From: JANMEX01 sp031423755
Lineage (GTDB): Bacteria > Pseudomonadota > Alphaproteobacteria > Rhizobiales > Rhizobiaceae
Length of the DNA: 16,099 nt
Direction: 5' to 3'
NCBI GenBank assembly: GCA_031423755.1
Contig: JANPGC010000263.1
Coordinates: forward strand, 1 to 16,099
Shown: piece after piece, positions 7,227 to 14,871 of the stretch
Position numbering within the stretch: position 1 is the stretch's first letter
Layout of the letters: each line of letters begins with the position of its first letter
Translations under genes and position numbers: made by a program
The notes under the pieces: model-generated
Told to the model about the DNA's origin: nothing
Seen by the model: only the letters and a program-made list of their open reading frames with translations
Database searches by the model: none

Positions 7227-8837
7227 TCAGGAAACGATCCGGACCAGTTCAATCTTGTCCTTGATCTTGGCGAACGCATCGTCAAGCAGTGAGCGGTTTG
7301 GCACATCAAAGTAATGGTCGGCGTCCGTCGCGCAATCACGCAGCAAATTGCCTGTCACCACATTGGGCTCTTCCAACTTGATCGTATACACTTCGATGCC
7401 GACTGCCTTGGCATTCGTGCAAACGATCAGCGTGCGCGCGTTCATCGCATCAGTGATCTGGGCCGAACTCCCGCTGGCAATACCCAAGCGCCCATTCACC
7501 AGGTAGCCATAGCTTCCATATGACGAGCCAAGCGCATTCGGCAGCGGCCCGATGTTGTTCGTGCCATCCGTCAGAATGACCAGAATTTTGCGAGTGCCCG
7601 TTTTGCCGTACGCAGCGCCTTCATCAAACGGGAGTGTCGGCGACAGTGTTTTCCAGCCCCATGCCGCACCTTCAAGGATGTTAGTAGACCCTTGCGCGAC
7701 AAGCGAATTTACTTTGGCTTTCAGCGACGGGTAGTTGTTCGTCAGCGCCGTTATCGGCTGGACGTCGCAGCTGAAATCCGGACCTTTGTTGACAGGATAG
7801 TTCCCGTAAAATGATTGTTGCGAATAGTCCGGAAACACCGGCGCCCAGAGGGCGGAGGCGGTGATTTGCTGATTGAACGTCATCGACTTGAACGAAGGCA
7901 CATACACCGCGCCATAGCGCGCCATGCGCCCCTCGACAGTTCCGCTGCCAATCGGGTTACCCAAATCGGGCAAATATGAGTTTGGATAGCCTGCCACATT
8001 CGGCTCATCGCTGGCAAAAGATGGAACAAACAAGGTATGCGGGTTTGCCGGATTCGGCTCAGCATCGTTGACTCCATAGTCTATCCCGCCGACCACTGGA
8101 CGGTGTTCCACACAGCCGGGCCAAGGCATGTTCAAATGCTTATAGAGTGCAAACCGGCTGACACCCGGATCAAGGTCAGACTGCGAAACCGGACTCTCGG
8201 CAAGGCTGTCGAGCCATGGCGCAGGTTGGCGTGTAACGTTGCCCATCGCATTATAGGCCGGGCCATACTGCGTCCCGACATTGACCATGCTTGAAAAGGG
8301 CACAATCGAGAATTTCAGAAGGCCGCGACCGGTATTTTGCGCGACCATCGTATCGATCATGCCGTTGACAGCATCCTTCATGGCGGCCAGTTTGCCGCCG
8401 GCCATTGATCCCGTCGTGTCAAGCGCCAACGCAATTTCGTAGTTCGCGTAGGCAACTTCAGTTCTTGCGCTCGCTTCAAGATCAACCTTGCGAAAGCCGA
8501 ACACGCCTCCGAACGCCAGCGTCACCTTCGTGCGCGCGGTGACCGTCACTTGCTGGCCGCTGCGTGAGACATTCATCTGCGTAAGTTGCGGGTCGAAGTT
8601 CCCATCGACAAATGAGTCCGCAACGGCTTCGGCTTCAATGTCGTTTAGCTGGTCATTGCGGTTCGCAACGGCGATTGCAGCACTATCGACCGAGTTTTGA
8701 AGCTCAGTCCTGACACGAAGGATGTTGGTATAGTCAACAGCGAGCCCCGCAGACACGAGCAACGGCACCATAAGCAGCGCAGTTGTGGGCGCAAAAGCAC
8801 CGGACCTGCCAAGAATGAACCGCCGAAACAACGTCAT
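7227..8837 (-). CDS. TadG-like pilus assembly protein with von Willebrand A domain
   Basis: A 536-residue envelope protein. The N-terminus (GRSGAFAPTTALLMVPLLVSAGLAVDYTN, residues 11-38 or so) is the TadE/TadG-type hydrophobic anchor found in Flp/Tad pilus-associated proteins. The rest lies outside the membrane and forms a von Willebrand A domain with a metal-binding MIDAS site. This shows as DTTGSM at 140-145, a likely T385 in QGSTNILEG, and D424 in ILTDGTNN. A long insert, about 200-360, is rich in Pro, Asn, Tyr and Ser. TadG-like proteins are thought to assist pilus assembly or surface adhesion. No other tad genes are visible nearby, so a pilus role is an inference. The start at 8837 lacks a clear ribosome-binding site. 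The gene ends back to back with carA. Confidence 0.88.
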   Translation of the reverse strand: MTLFRRFILGRSGAFAPTTALLMVPLLVSAGLAVDYTNILRVRTELQNSVDSAAIAVANRNDQLNDIEAEAVADSFVDGNFDPQLTQMNVSRSGQQVTVTARTKVTLAFGGVFGFRKVDLEASARTEVAYANYEIALALDTTGSMAGGKLAAMKDAVNGMIDTMVAQNTGRGLLKFSIVPFSSMVNVGTQYGPAYNAMGNVTRQPAPWLDSLAESPVSQSDLDPGVSRFALYKHLNMPWPGCVEHRPVVGGIDYGVNDAEPNPANPHTLFVPSFASDEPNVAGYPNSYLPDLGNPIGSGTVEGRMARYGAVYVPSFKSMTFNQQITASALWAPVFPDYSQQSFYGNYPVNKGPDFSCDVQPITALTNNYPSLKAKVNSLVAQGSTNILEGAAWGWKTLSPTLPFDEGAAYGKTGTRKILVILTDGTNNIGPLPNALGSSYGSYGYLVNGRLGIASGSSAQITDAMNARTLIVCTNAKAVGIEVYTIKLEEPNVVTGNLLRDCATDADHYFDVPNRSLLDDAFAKIKDKIELVRIVS

Positions 8838-9017
8838 GATCGATGTTAACGCCCCGTTTTAGGACAAAATGGGCGCGGCAGCTTAATAACGGGTTATTCC
8901 GAACGGTCAGACACGTGATCCAAGGAAGAAAGTGATATCCTTGATTAATGATTGGCTAACGCCAAACACAATGCGGCACAGGCCATGGAATGCCGCCGTC
9001 GAGACATTGGCACAGGA
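8838..9017 (-). promoter_or_regulatory. Upstream region of the TadG-like gene
   Basis: A 180-base spacer between two minus-strand genes. It must hold the promoter of the TadG-like gene unless that gene is transcribed from the metallopeptidase promoter. I see no confident promoter boxes and no terminator for the metallopeptidase gene. Confidence 0.25.
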
Positions 9018-9938
9018 TCAGATATTGGCGTTGAACGTGTCGCAAGCATCCAACTTGCCGCTCTTTGCGCCACGGGCAAACCACTCCTGGCGCTGCGCCG
9101 ACGTGCCGTGGTTGAACGAATCCGGGACGACATAGCCTTGGCTCATTTTCTGCAAACGGTCATCGCCGATTTTCTGAGCAGCATTGAGTGCTTCCTCAAT
9201 GTCGCCGTCTTCCAACAACCCTTTTTGCGCCGTGAAATGTGCCCAGACACCGGCAAAACAGTCAGCCTGCAATTCGACGCGCACGGACATCTTGTTGGCA
9301 TCAACCTCGTCCATTGACTGGCGCATCTGGTTAAATTTCGGCAGCACGCCGGTGATGTTCTGGATATGGTGGCCGACCTCGTGCGCCAGCACATAGGCCT
9401 GGGCAAAGTCGCCAGAGGCACCGAACTGGTTTGCAAGCTGGTCGTAGAACGACAGGTCAATGTACAGCTTCTGATCGCCCGGGCAGTAGAACGGACCGGA
9501 CGCCGCCGATGCCATGCCGCAGGCCGATTGCACACGACCGTCAAACAGCACCATTGTCGGCGCAGGATACTTCTCCCCGTTGGCCTCGAATATTCCAGAC
9601 CAGGTGTCCTCGGTCTCGGCGAGCACCGTCTTCACAAATGCCGTCATCTTGTCGTTGGTCGCTTGCGTGCGAGGAGCCGCCTGCTCTTGCGTAAAATTGC
9701 CGCCGAGTCCGCCGTCCGAGCCGGACAGAATCGCCGTTGGATCAATCCCGCAGGCCTTGAGCACGAAGAACAGCACCACCATAAGAACTATGGTTGAAAG
9801 CCCGCCACCGCGTGCCACGCGCATGCCGCCACCTGACGGCATCCGGAACCCGCCGCGCCCGATGCCTCCGGGCGAACCGCCTGAACCGTCGCGCTGATCC
9901 TCAACATTGTCGCTCTGGCGCCGTCCTTCCCACTTCAT
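9018..9938 (-). CDS. YpfJ-type neutral zinc metallopeptidase
   Basis: Member of the Zn_peptidase family (PF04228; E. coli YpfJ, substrate unknown). The start chosen is ATG at 9938, since AGGAGA lies about eight bases upstream and the protein begins MKWEGRRQSDNVEDQR, the family's usual opening. An ATG at 10010 would add 24 atypical residues. The protein is 306 residues. A Gly/Arg-rich cytoplasmic segment (about 18-46) precedes one membrane helix (about 48-62). The catalytic domain has HEVGHH at 186-191, whose HExxH (H186, E187, H190) should bind zinc, followed by the conserved ELQADCFAGVWAH region that would supply the further ligand. Cysteines at 140 and 152 could pair. The active site probably faces the periplasm, with the N-terminus inside. 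An intrinsic terminator upstream separates it from the fasciclin gene, so it needs its own promoter within 9939-10054. Confidence 0.93.
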   Translation of the reverse strand: MKWEGRRQSDNVEDQRDGSGGSPGGIGRGGFRMPSGGGMRVARGGGLSTIVLMVVLFFVLKACGIDPTAILSGSDGGLGGNFTQEQAAPRTQATNDKMTAFVKTVLAETEDTWSGIFEANGEKYPAPTMVLFDGRVQSACGMASAASGPFYCPGDQKLYIDLSFYDQLANQFGASGDFAQAYVLAHEVGHHIQNITGVLPKFNQMRQSMDEVDANKMSVRVELQADCFAGVWAHFTAQKGLLEDGDIEEALNAAQKIGDDRLQKMSQGYVVPDSFNHGTSAQRQEWFARGAKSGKLDACDTFNANI

Positions 9939-9963
9939 GAAGCGGTCTCCTGTCATCTCATGT

Positions 9964-9980
9964 CCCGGTAACCGGGTTAC
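9964..9980. promoter_or_regulatory. Nested palindromes upstream of the zinc metallopeptidase gene
   Basis: Two perfect inverted repeats overlap: CCCGGT-A-ACCGGG at 9964-9976 and GTAACC-G-GGTTAC at 9968-9980. They lie 26-42 bases before the chosen start codon, where a repressor site or a leader hairpin would act. The repeats are seen; any role is inferred. Confidence 0.4.
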
Positions 9981-10054
9981 AGCACTAATGGCACGAAATA
10001 GCGCGCTCATTCAACACGCAACGCAAAGGACAGCCGACAGTTCCCCAAACACAA

Positions 10055-10078
10055 ACAGGCCGCCTTGCGGCGGCCTGT
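10055..10078 (-). terminator. Intrinsic terminator after the fasciclin gene
   Basis: A perfect 10-base-pair GC-rich stem (ACAGGCCGCC / GGCGGCCTGT) has a four-base loop at 10065-10068. On the minus strand it is followed by a T-rich run (TTTGTGTTT). It lies about 84 bases beyond the fasciclin stop and before the metallopeptidase gene, and fits a rho-independent terminator acting on minus-strand transcription. On the plus strand there is no T tract. Confidence 0.85.
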
Positions 10079-10161
10079 CCGTACCGTCCTTGCCTAGCCC
10101 CAGATGGTATCGCATCCGGCCCCGGACGATGATCTGAAGCCCGCTGGACGAGCCTGTTCGA

Positions 10162-10728
10162 TTACTTCGGCAGCAAGACGCGGTTGACGACGTGAATCAC
10201 GCCATTCGACTGGTTCACATCGGCAATCGTCACCTTGGATGCGCCGCCGCTTTCATCAATGATGTAGATCGCGCCGTTCTTTACGGTCGCGCTCAGCGCG
10301 TCGCCACTCACGGCCTTGAAATTATAGGTGCCGCCATTGGCCTTGATGCGCTTCAAGAGCGTTGCACCGGAAAGCTTTCCGGAGACAACATGCGCGGTCA
10401 GAACCTAGGTCAGCGTGCCCTTGTTTTTCGGCATCAAAAGAGTGTCGACAGTCCCGGCCGGCAGTTTGGCGAAAGCAGCGTTAACAGGCGCAAACACAGT
10501 GAAAGGGCCGCTCCCCGAAAGAGTGTCAACCAGACCAGCGGCCTTCACGGCCGCGACCAGTGTCGTATGGTCCTTCGAGTTGACGGCGTTCTGGATGATA
10601 TTCTTGCTTGAATACATGGGCGCACCGCCGACGGTCACAGTGCTGGCAAACGCTGGCGCAGACACCGAAGCGACCGAGCCGAAGGCGATCATTGTGGCAA
10701 CAGATGCGCGGATAATTGTCTTGAACAT
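10162..10728 (-). pseudogene. Secreted fasciclin (FAS1) domain protein, interrupted by an in-frame amber codon
   Basis: The frame from ATG at 10728 starts with a clear signal peptide (MFKTIIRASVATMIAFG..., probable cleavage after APAFA near residue 28). It then reads a FAS1 domain: NIIQNAVNSKDHTTLVAAVKAAGLV, then GPFTVFAPVNAAFAKLPAGTVDTLL. Codon 108 is TAG (plus 10405-10407). In the same frame the domain resumes at once as VLTAHVVSGKLSGATLLKRI...GVIHVVNRVLLPK to the stop at 10162. Without the TAG the product would be about 188 residues, normal for this family. Related proteins usually have Lys or a similar residue here (TLTKVLTYHVV), so one A-to-T or C-to-T change explains it. FAS1 proteins act in adhesion or surface interactions. 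GGGAGA seven bases before the start is a good ribosome-binding site. Either a recent pseudogene or a base error. Confidence 0.9.
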
Positions 10729-10744
10729 TGAGTTTCTCCCGATT

Positions 10745-10759
10745 GAATTTCCGAAATTC
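10745..10759. promoter_or_regulatory. Perfect palindrome before the fasciclin gene
   Basis: GAATTTC-C-GAAATTC, two perfect seven-base arms around one base. It lies just upstream of the fasciclin ribosome-binding site (about 10732-10737), so it could be an operator or form a small hairpin in the leader RNA. No known regulator is assigned. Confidence 0.45.
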
Positions 10760-11019
10760 GTGTGGGCCCCATCACATGGAACTTGATTGACAAACGGGCG
10801 GCCGCGTTTGGGAGTTTCACTGAACTCATCGATTTCAGAACAGCGATGTTCACGCTTTCGTGCGCCCTGCGTGATATGAACTCGCTACAGGAGCCCGTTC
10901 TGTTTTCATCTTAAAAAATTGGACCTTCGACGATCATGTGAATCCCGCACTTTTTGCCTTCCCCCCGCCCTGCAGTTCCCCTATAGAGCCCGCTTAGCCA
11001 TGAAGAATTGACATGCGAA

Positions 11020-11045
11020 CCCGACCGGACCTTTCCCGGTGCGGG
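11020..11045 (+). promoter_or_regulatory. Candidate hairpin in the carB leader
   Basis: CCCG-A-CCGG and CCGG-TG-CGGG can pair as a GC-rich stem with a small internal loop and a seven-base loop. It ends 25 bases before the carB start. No T tract follows, so it is not a terminator by itself. A role in carB control is only a possibility. Confidence 0.3.
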
Positions 11046-11070
11046 CCGTTGCCACAAGAAAGACGCCCCC

Positions 11071-14000
11071 ATGCCAAAGCGGACAGACATCAAGTCGATC
11101 CTGATCATCGGGGCCGGCCCCATCATCATTGGCCAGGCCTGCGAGTTCGACTATTCCGGCACGCAAGCCTGCAAGGCGCTGAAGGAAGAGGGCTACCGCG
11201 TCATCCTCGTCAATTCCAATCCGGCGACGATCATGACCGATCCGGAACTGGCCGATGCCACCTATATCGAGCCGATCACTCCCGAGGTTGTCGCCAAGAT
11301 CATCGCCAAGGAGCGCCCCGATGCACTGCTGCCAACCATGGGCGGCCAGACCGCGCTGAACACCGCGCTGTCACTGCGCCGCATGGGCGTGCTGGAGCGC
11401 TACAATGTCGAGATGATCGGCGCCAACGCCGAAGCCATCGACATGGCGGAAGACCGTGCGCTGTTCCGCGAGGCGATGAAGCGGATCGGGCTTGAAACAC
11501 CAAGATCCATGCTGGCCAACGCGACCGATGTGAAGGACCTTGACCGGCAGATCCACAAGGCCAAACGCGAGGAGATGAAAGCGCAGCACTCAGGCGCAGA
11601 GCTCGACACAGCGCTCGACCGGCTGGAGACCGAATGGCAGCTCGGCGAAAGCGACCGCAAGCAGAAATACATGGGCCATGCCATGGCGCTTGCCGCACAG
11701 GCGGTCGATTTCGTGGGCCTTCCAGCCATCATTCGCCCATCCTTCACCATGGGCGGCACCGGCGGCGGCATTGCCTACAACAAGTCCGAGTTCTTCGAGA
11801 TCGTCACCTCCGGCCTTGATGCTTCGCCCACCACCGAAGTGCTGATCGAGGAGTCCGTGCTTGGCTGGAAAGAGTATGAAATGGAGGTCGTCCGCGACAA
11901 GGCGGACAATTGCATCATTATCTGCTCGATTGAGAACCTTGACCCGATGGGCGTGCACACAGGCGACTCGATAACAGTCGCCCCTGCCCTGACGCTGACG
12001 GATAAAGAATACCAGATCATGCGCAACGCCTCGATTGCGGTGCTGCGCGAGATTGGTGTTGAGACCGGCGGCTCAAACGTGCAGTTCGCCGTCAACCCCG
12101 CCGACGGACGCCTGATCGTTATCGAGATGAACCCGCGCGTCTCGCGCTCCTCGGCATTGGCGTCCAAGGCCACAGGCTTCCCGATTGCCAAGATCGCGGC
12201 AAAGCTGGCGGTCGGTTACACGCTGGACGAACTGGAAAACGACATCACCGGCGGTGCGACCCCGGCGTCGTTTGAGCCGTCGATTGATTATGTCGTCACC
12301 AAGATTCCACGCTTTGCGTTTGAGAAATTCCCTGGTGCGTCACCCGTGCTGACCACCGCAATGAAGTCTGTCGGCGAAGTAATGGCCATTGGCCGCACGT
12401 TCCAGGAATCGCTGCAGAAAGCCCTTCGCGGGCTGGAGACTGGCCTCACCGGACTCGACGACATCGAAATTCCGGGCATCGGCAAAGGCTCCGACACGTC
12501 CGACGACAAAAACGCCATCCGCGCCGCCATTGGCGTGCCGACGCCCGACCGGTTGCGCATGGTCGCCCAGGCGCTGCGGCTAGGCATGTCGGTCGAAGAT
12601 GTGCACGACGGCTGCAAGATCGACCCGTGGTTCCTCGAGCAGATGAAGGGCATCACCGACATGGAGGCCCGCGTCAAGGAGCACGGGCTGCCGCAGGATG
12701 CGGAAAATTTGCGCATGCTGAAAGCGATGGGCTTCTCCGACGCCCGCCTCGCCGTGCTGACCGGCAAGAAGGCCAAGGAAGTCGCCTACCTGCGCAACGA
12801 TCTGCAAGTGCACCCGGTGTACAAGCGCATCGACACCTGCGCCGCAGAATTCGCCTCGCCCACCGCCTACATGTATTCGACCTACGAGACGCCGTTCGCA
12901 GGCGAAACGCGCTCGGAAGCGCGTGTGTCTGACCGCAAGAAGGTGGTCATCCTTGGCGGCGGGCCGAACCGGATCGGCCAAGGCATCGAGTTTGACTATT
13001 GCTGCTGCCATGCCTCCTTTGCGCTGCGCGACGCGGGTTACGAATCCATCATGATCAACTGCAATCCGGAAACCGTGTCCACTGACTACGACACGTCCGA
13101 CCGGCTCTATTTTGAGCCGTTGACAGCGGAAGACGTTCTGGAAATCCTGCGCGTCGAGCAACAGGCCGGAACCTTGCACGGCGTCATCGTCCAGTTCGGC
13201 GGCCAGACTCCACTTAAACTTGCCAACGCACTGGAAAAGGCCGGCATCCCGATCCTCGGCACTTCGCCGGACGCGATTGACCTTGCCGAAGACCGCGACC
13301 GTTTCCAGAAGCTGCTCACCAAGCTTGATCTCAACCAGCCAAACAACGGGATTGCTTACTCAGTCGAGCAATCCCGCATCATTGCATCCGAAATCGGCTT
13401 TCCGCTGGTCGTTCGCCCATCCTATGTGCTCGGCGGCCGCGCCATGCAGATCATCCGCGACGAAGGCGGGCTTCAATCCTATCTGCTCGATACCGTGCCC
13501 GGACTCGTGCCGGAGGACATCAAGGCCAAATATCCGAACGACAAGACCGGCCAGATCAACACCCTCCTGGGCAAGAATCCACTGTTGTTCGACAGCTACC
13601 TTAGCAACGCTACGGAGGTGGACGTGGATTGCCTGAGCGACGGCAAGAATGTCTACGTTTCAGGCATTCTGGAACATATCGAGGAAGCAGGCATCCACTC
13701 TGGCGACTCGGCATGCTCGCTGCCGGTGCACACGCTCTCCGACAAAATTGTCGATGAACTGGAGCGCCAGACCGCCGAAATGGCGCGCGCACTGAAGGTC
13801 GGCGGTTTGATGAACGTGCAGTTCGCCATCAAGGACGACGTGATCTACGTGCTCGAAGTCAACCCGCGTGCATCGAGGACGGTGCCTTTCGTTGCCAAAA
13901 CCATCGGTCTTCCCATAGCAAAAATCGCCGCCCGTATCATGGCAGGCGAAACGCTGGATGAGGCAGTGGCCGCCTATGGCGTGCAGGTCAATTCTCGAAA

Positions 14001-14565
14001 CCTTGGCCACATCGCCGTGAAAGAAGCCGTATTCCCCTTCGCCCGCTTCCCGGGCGTGGATACGCTGCTCGGCCCCGAAATGCGCTCCACCGGCGAGGTC
14101 ATGGGCCTCGACCGGGATTTCGCCCTCGCCTTTGCCAAGGCACAGCTTGGCGCAGGAGTAGAACTGCCGCGTTCAGGCACACTGTTCGTATCCGTCAAGG
14201 ACGAGGATAAGGCCGGCGTGTTGCCCGCGGTGAAAATGCTGTCCGACAGCGGTTTCAAGGTGATGGCCACCAGCGGAACGCACCGCCACTTGGCCGAAAA
14301 CGGCATCCCGGCGATCAAGATCAACAAGGTCATGGAAGGCCGTCCCCACATCGAAGACGCCATCCGCAACCGTCAGGTCCAGCTGGTGTTCAACACCACC
14401 GACGGCGCCAAGGCCGAGTCCGACTCCAAGTCACTCCGCCGCGCCGCGCTGATGCAGAAGGTGCCCTACTCGACGACGGTGGCCGGATCGTTCTCGACCG
14501 CGCAGGCAATCGCCGCGTTGAAGAGCGGGAATTTTGATGTGACGCCGCTGCAGGATTATTTTTGA
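11071..14565 (+). CDS. carB: Carbamoyl phosphate synthase large subunit CarB
   Basis: Makes carbamoyl phosphate from bicarbonate, CarA-derived ammonia and two ATP. The start is ATG at 11071 (MPKRTDIKSILIIGAGPIII); the ribosome-binding site is weak (AAGAAAG). An upstream in-frame start at 11008 would add 21 unsupported residues. The protein is 1164 residues, against 1073 in E. coli. The carboxyphosphate half begins with GAGPIIIGQACEFDYSG at 14-30. The carbamoyl phosphate half restarts near residue 625 (VVILGGGPNRIGQGIEFDY). The MGS-like allosteric domain begins near 1037. The E. coli UMP-site residues K954, T974, T977, K993 and N1015 match K1047, T1067, T1070, K1086 and N1108 at a constant offset of 93, so inhibition by UMP is likely kept. 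The extra length lies mainly in a charged insert near 160-210 and in one in the second ATP-grasp half. As far as I recall both are usual in rhizobial CarB. Confidence 0.98.
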   Translation: MPKRTDIKSILIIGAGPIIIGQACEFDYSGTQACKALKEEGYRVILVNSNPATIMTDPELADATYIEPITPEVVAKIIAKERPDALLPTMGGQTALNTALSLRRMGVLERYNVEMIGANAEAIDMAEDRALFREAMKRIGLETPRSMLANATDVKDLDRQIHKAKREEMKAQHSGAELDTALDRLETEWQLGESDRKQKYMGHAMALAAQAVDFVGLPAIIRPSFTMGGTGGGIAYNKSEFFEIVTSGLDASPTTEVLIEESVLGWKEYEMEVVRDKADNCIIICSIENLDPMGVHTGDSITVAPALTLTDKEYQIMRNASIAVLREIGVETGGSNVQFAVNPADGRLIVIEMNPRVSRSSALASKATGFPIAKIAAKLAVGYTLDELENDITGGATPASFEPSIDYVVTKIPRFAFEKFPGASPVLTTAMKSVGEVMAIGRTFQESLQKALRGLETGLTGLDDIEIPGIGKGSDTSDDKNAIRAAIGVPTPDRLRMVAQALRLGMSVEDVHDGCKIDPWFLEQMKGITDMEARVKEHGLPQDAENLRMLKAMGFSDARLAVLTGKKAKEVAYLRNDLQVHPVYKRIDTCAAEFASPTAYMYSTYETPFAGETRSEARVSDRKKVVILGGGPNRIGQGIEFDYCCCHASFALRDAGYESIMINCNPETVSTDYDTSDRLYFEPLTAEDVLEILRVEQQAGTLHGVIVQFGGQTPLKLANALEKAGIPILGTSPDAIDLAEDRDRFQKLLTKLDLNQPNNGIAYSVEQSRIIASEIGFPLVVRPSYVLGGRAMQIIRDEGGLQSYLLDTVPGLVPEDIKAKYPNDKTGQINTLLGKNPLLFDSYLSNATEVDVDCLSDGKNVYVSGILEHIEEAGIHSGDSACSLPVHTLSDKIVDELERQTAEMARALKVGGLMNVQFAIKDDVIYVLEVNPRASRTVPFVAKTIGLPIAKIAARIMAGETLDEAVAAYGVQVNSRNLGHIAVKEAVFPFARFPGVDTLLGPEMRSTGEVMGLDRDFALAFAKAQLGAGVELPRSGTLFVSVKDEDKAGVLPAVKMLSDSGFKVMATSGTHRHLAENGIPAIKINKVMEGRPHIEDAIRNRQVQLVFNTTDGAKAESDSKSLRRAALMQKVPYSTTVAGSFSTAQAIAALKSGNFDVTPLQDYF

Positions 14566-14589
14566 GTTCCCAAATCCGCACCTTGAGTT

Positions 14590-14610
14590 TGGTATCATTA
14601 TTTGATACCA
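14590..14610. promoter_or_regulatory. Candidate hicAB operator
   Basis: A perfect inverted repeat, TGGTATCA-ttatt-TGATACCA, with eight-base arms, ends six bases before the hicA start codon. HicB-type antitoxins bind such palindromes near the start of their operon to repress it. The repeat is seen; binding by this HicB is inferred. Confidence 0.7.
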
Positions 14611-14616
14611 CTTCTT

Positions 14617-14871
14617 ATGAAGCGAAAGCACGCTGCGACCTTGGACCTGATTTTTGCCCGACCTGTGAGCGGGTCGGTCAAATGGCAGGATATCGAAGCG
14701 CTGTTTGTGGCCTTGGGCGCGGAAGTGAGCGAACGCGAAGGACCGCGTATCGGTGTGTTTCTGTTCGGTGAGGTGAGAGTCTTTCACCGGCCGCACCCCA
14801 GCCCGGACACCGACAAGGGCGCAGTATCAAGCATTCGCAAATGGCTTGAGAGCCACGGAGTGCGGCCATGA
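14617..14871 (+). CDS. hicA: HicA-family toxin (probable mRNA interferase)
   Basis: An 84-residue protein with the double-stranded-RNA-binding-like fold of HicA toxins, which cut mRNA and stop translation. Recognised by KHAATLDLIFARPVSGSVKW at the start and FHRPHPSPDTDKGAVSSIRK near the end, as in the alphaproteobacterial branch of the family. The canonical Gly-Ser-His segment that carries the catalytic histidine in E. coli HicA is replaced by EGPRIG at 41-46. The nearest histidines are H57 and H60 of FHRPHP. ATG at 14617 is chosen over TTG at 14602, because the latter lies inside the operator palindrome. No clear ribosome-binding site is seen, so the transcript may be nearly leaderless. The stop overlaps the hicB start (ATGA), so the two are translationally coupled. 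Confidence 0.88.
   Translation: MKRKHAATLDLIFARPVSGSVKWQDIEALFVALGAEVSEREGPRIGVFLFGEVRVFHRPHPSPDTDKGAVSSIRKWLESHGVRP

Larger units (their letters stand above)
10729..11070. other. Intergenic region between the fasciclin gene and carB
   Basis: A 342-base stretch without a gene between two divergent genes, so it should hold both promoters. Near the fasciclin side is a perfect 15-base palindrome at 10745-10759. Near carB is a GC-rich imperfect hairpin at 11020-11045. An AT-rich patch (10905-10920) and TATAGA at 10982-10987 are possible promoter parts, but no pair of boxes with normal spacing stands out. Open frames crossing here show no family features. Confidence 0.6.

Noticed and set aside
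10778..10808. EcfG-type general stress promoter (GGAAC ... CGTT)
   Set aside because: The two boxes are 22 bases apart, longer than the usual 16-17 bases.
10954..10987. carB promoter TTGCCT ... TATAGA
   Set aside because: The spacer is 22 bases, too long for a normal sigma-70 promoter; it is not called as a feature.
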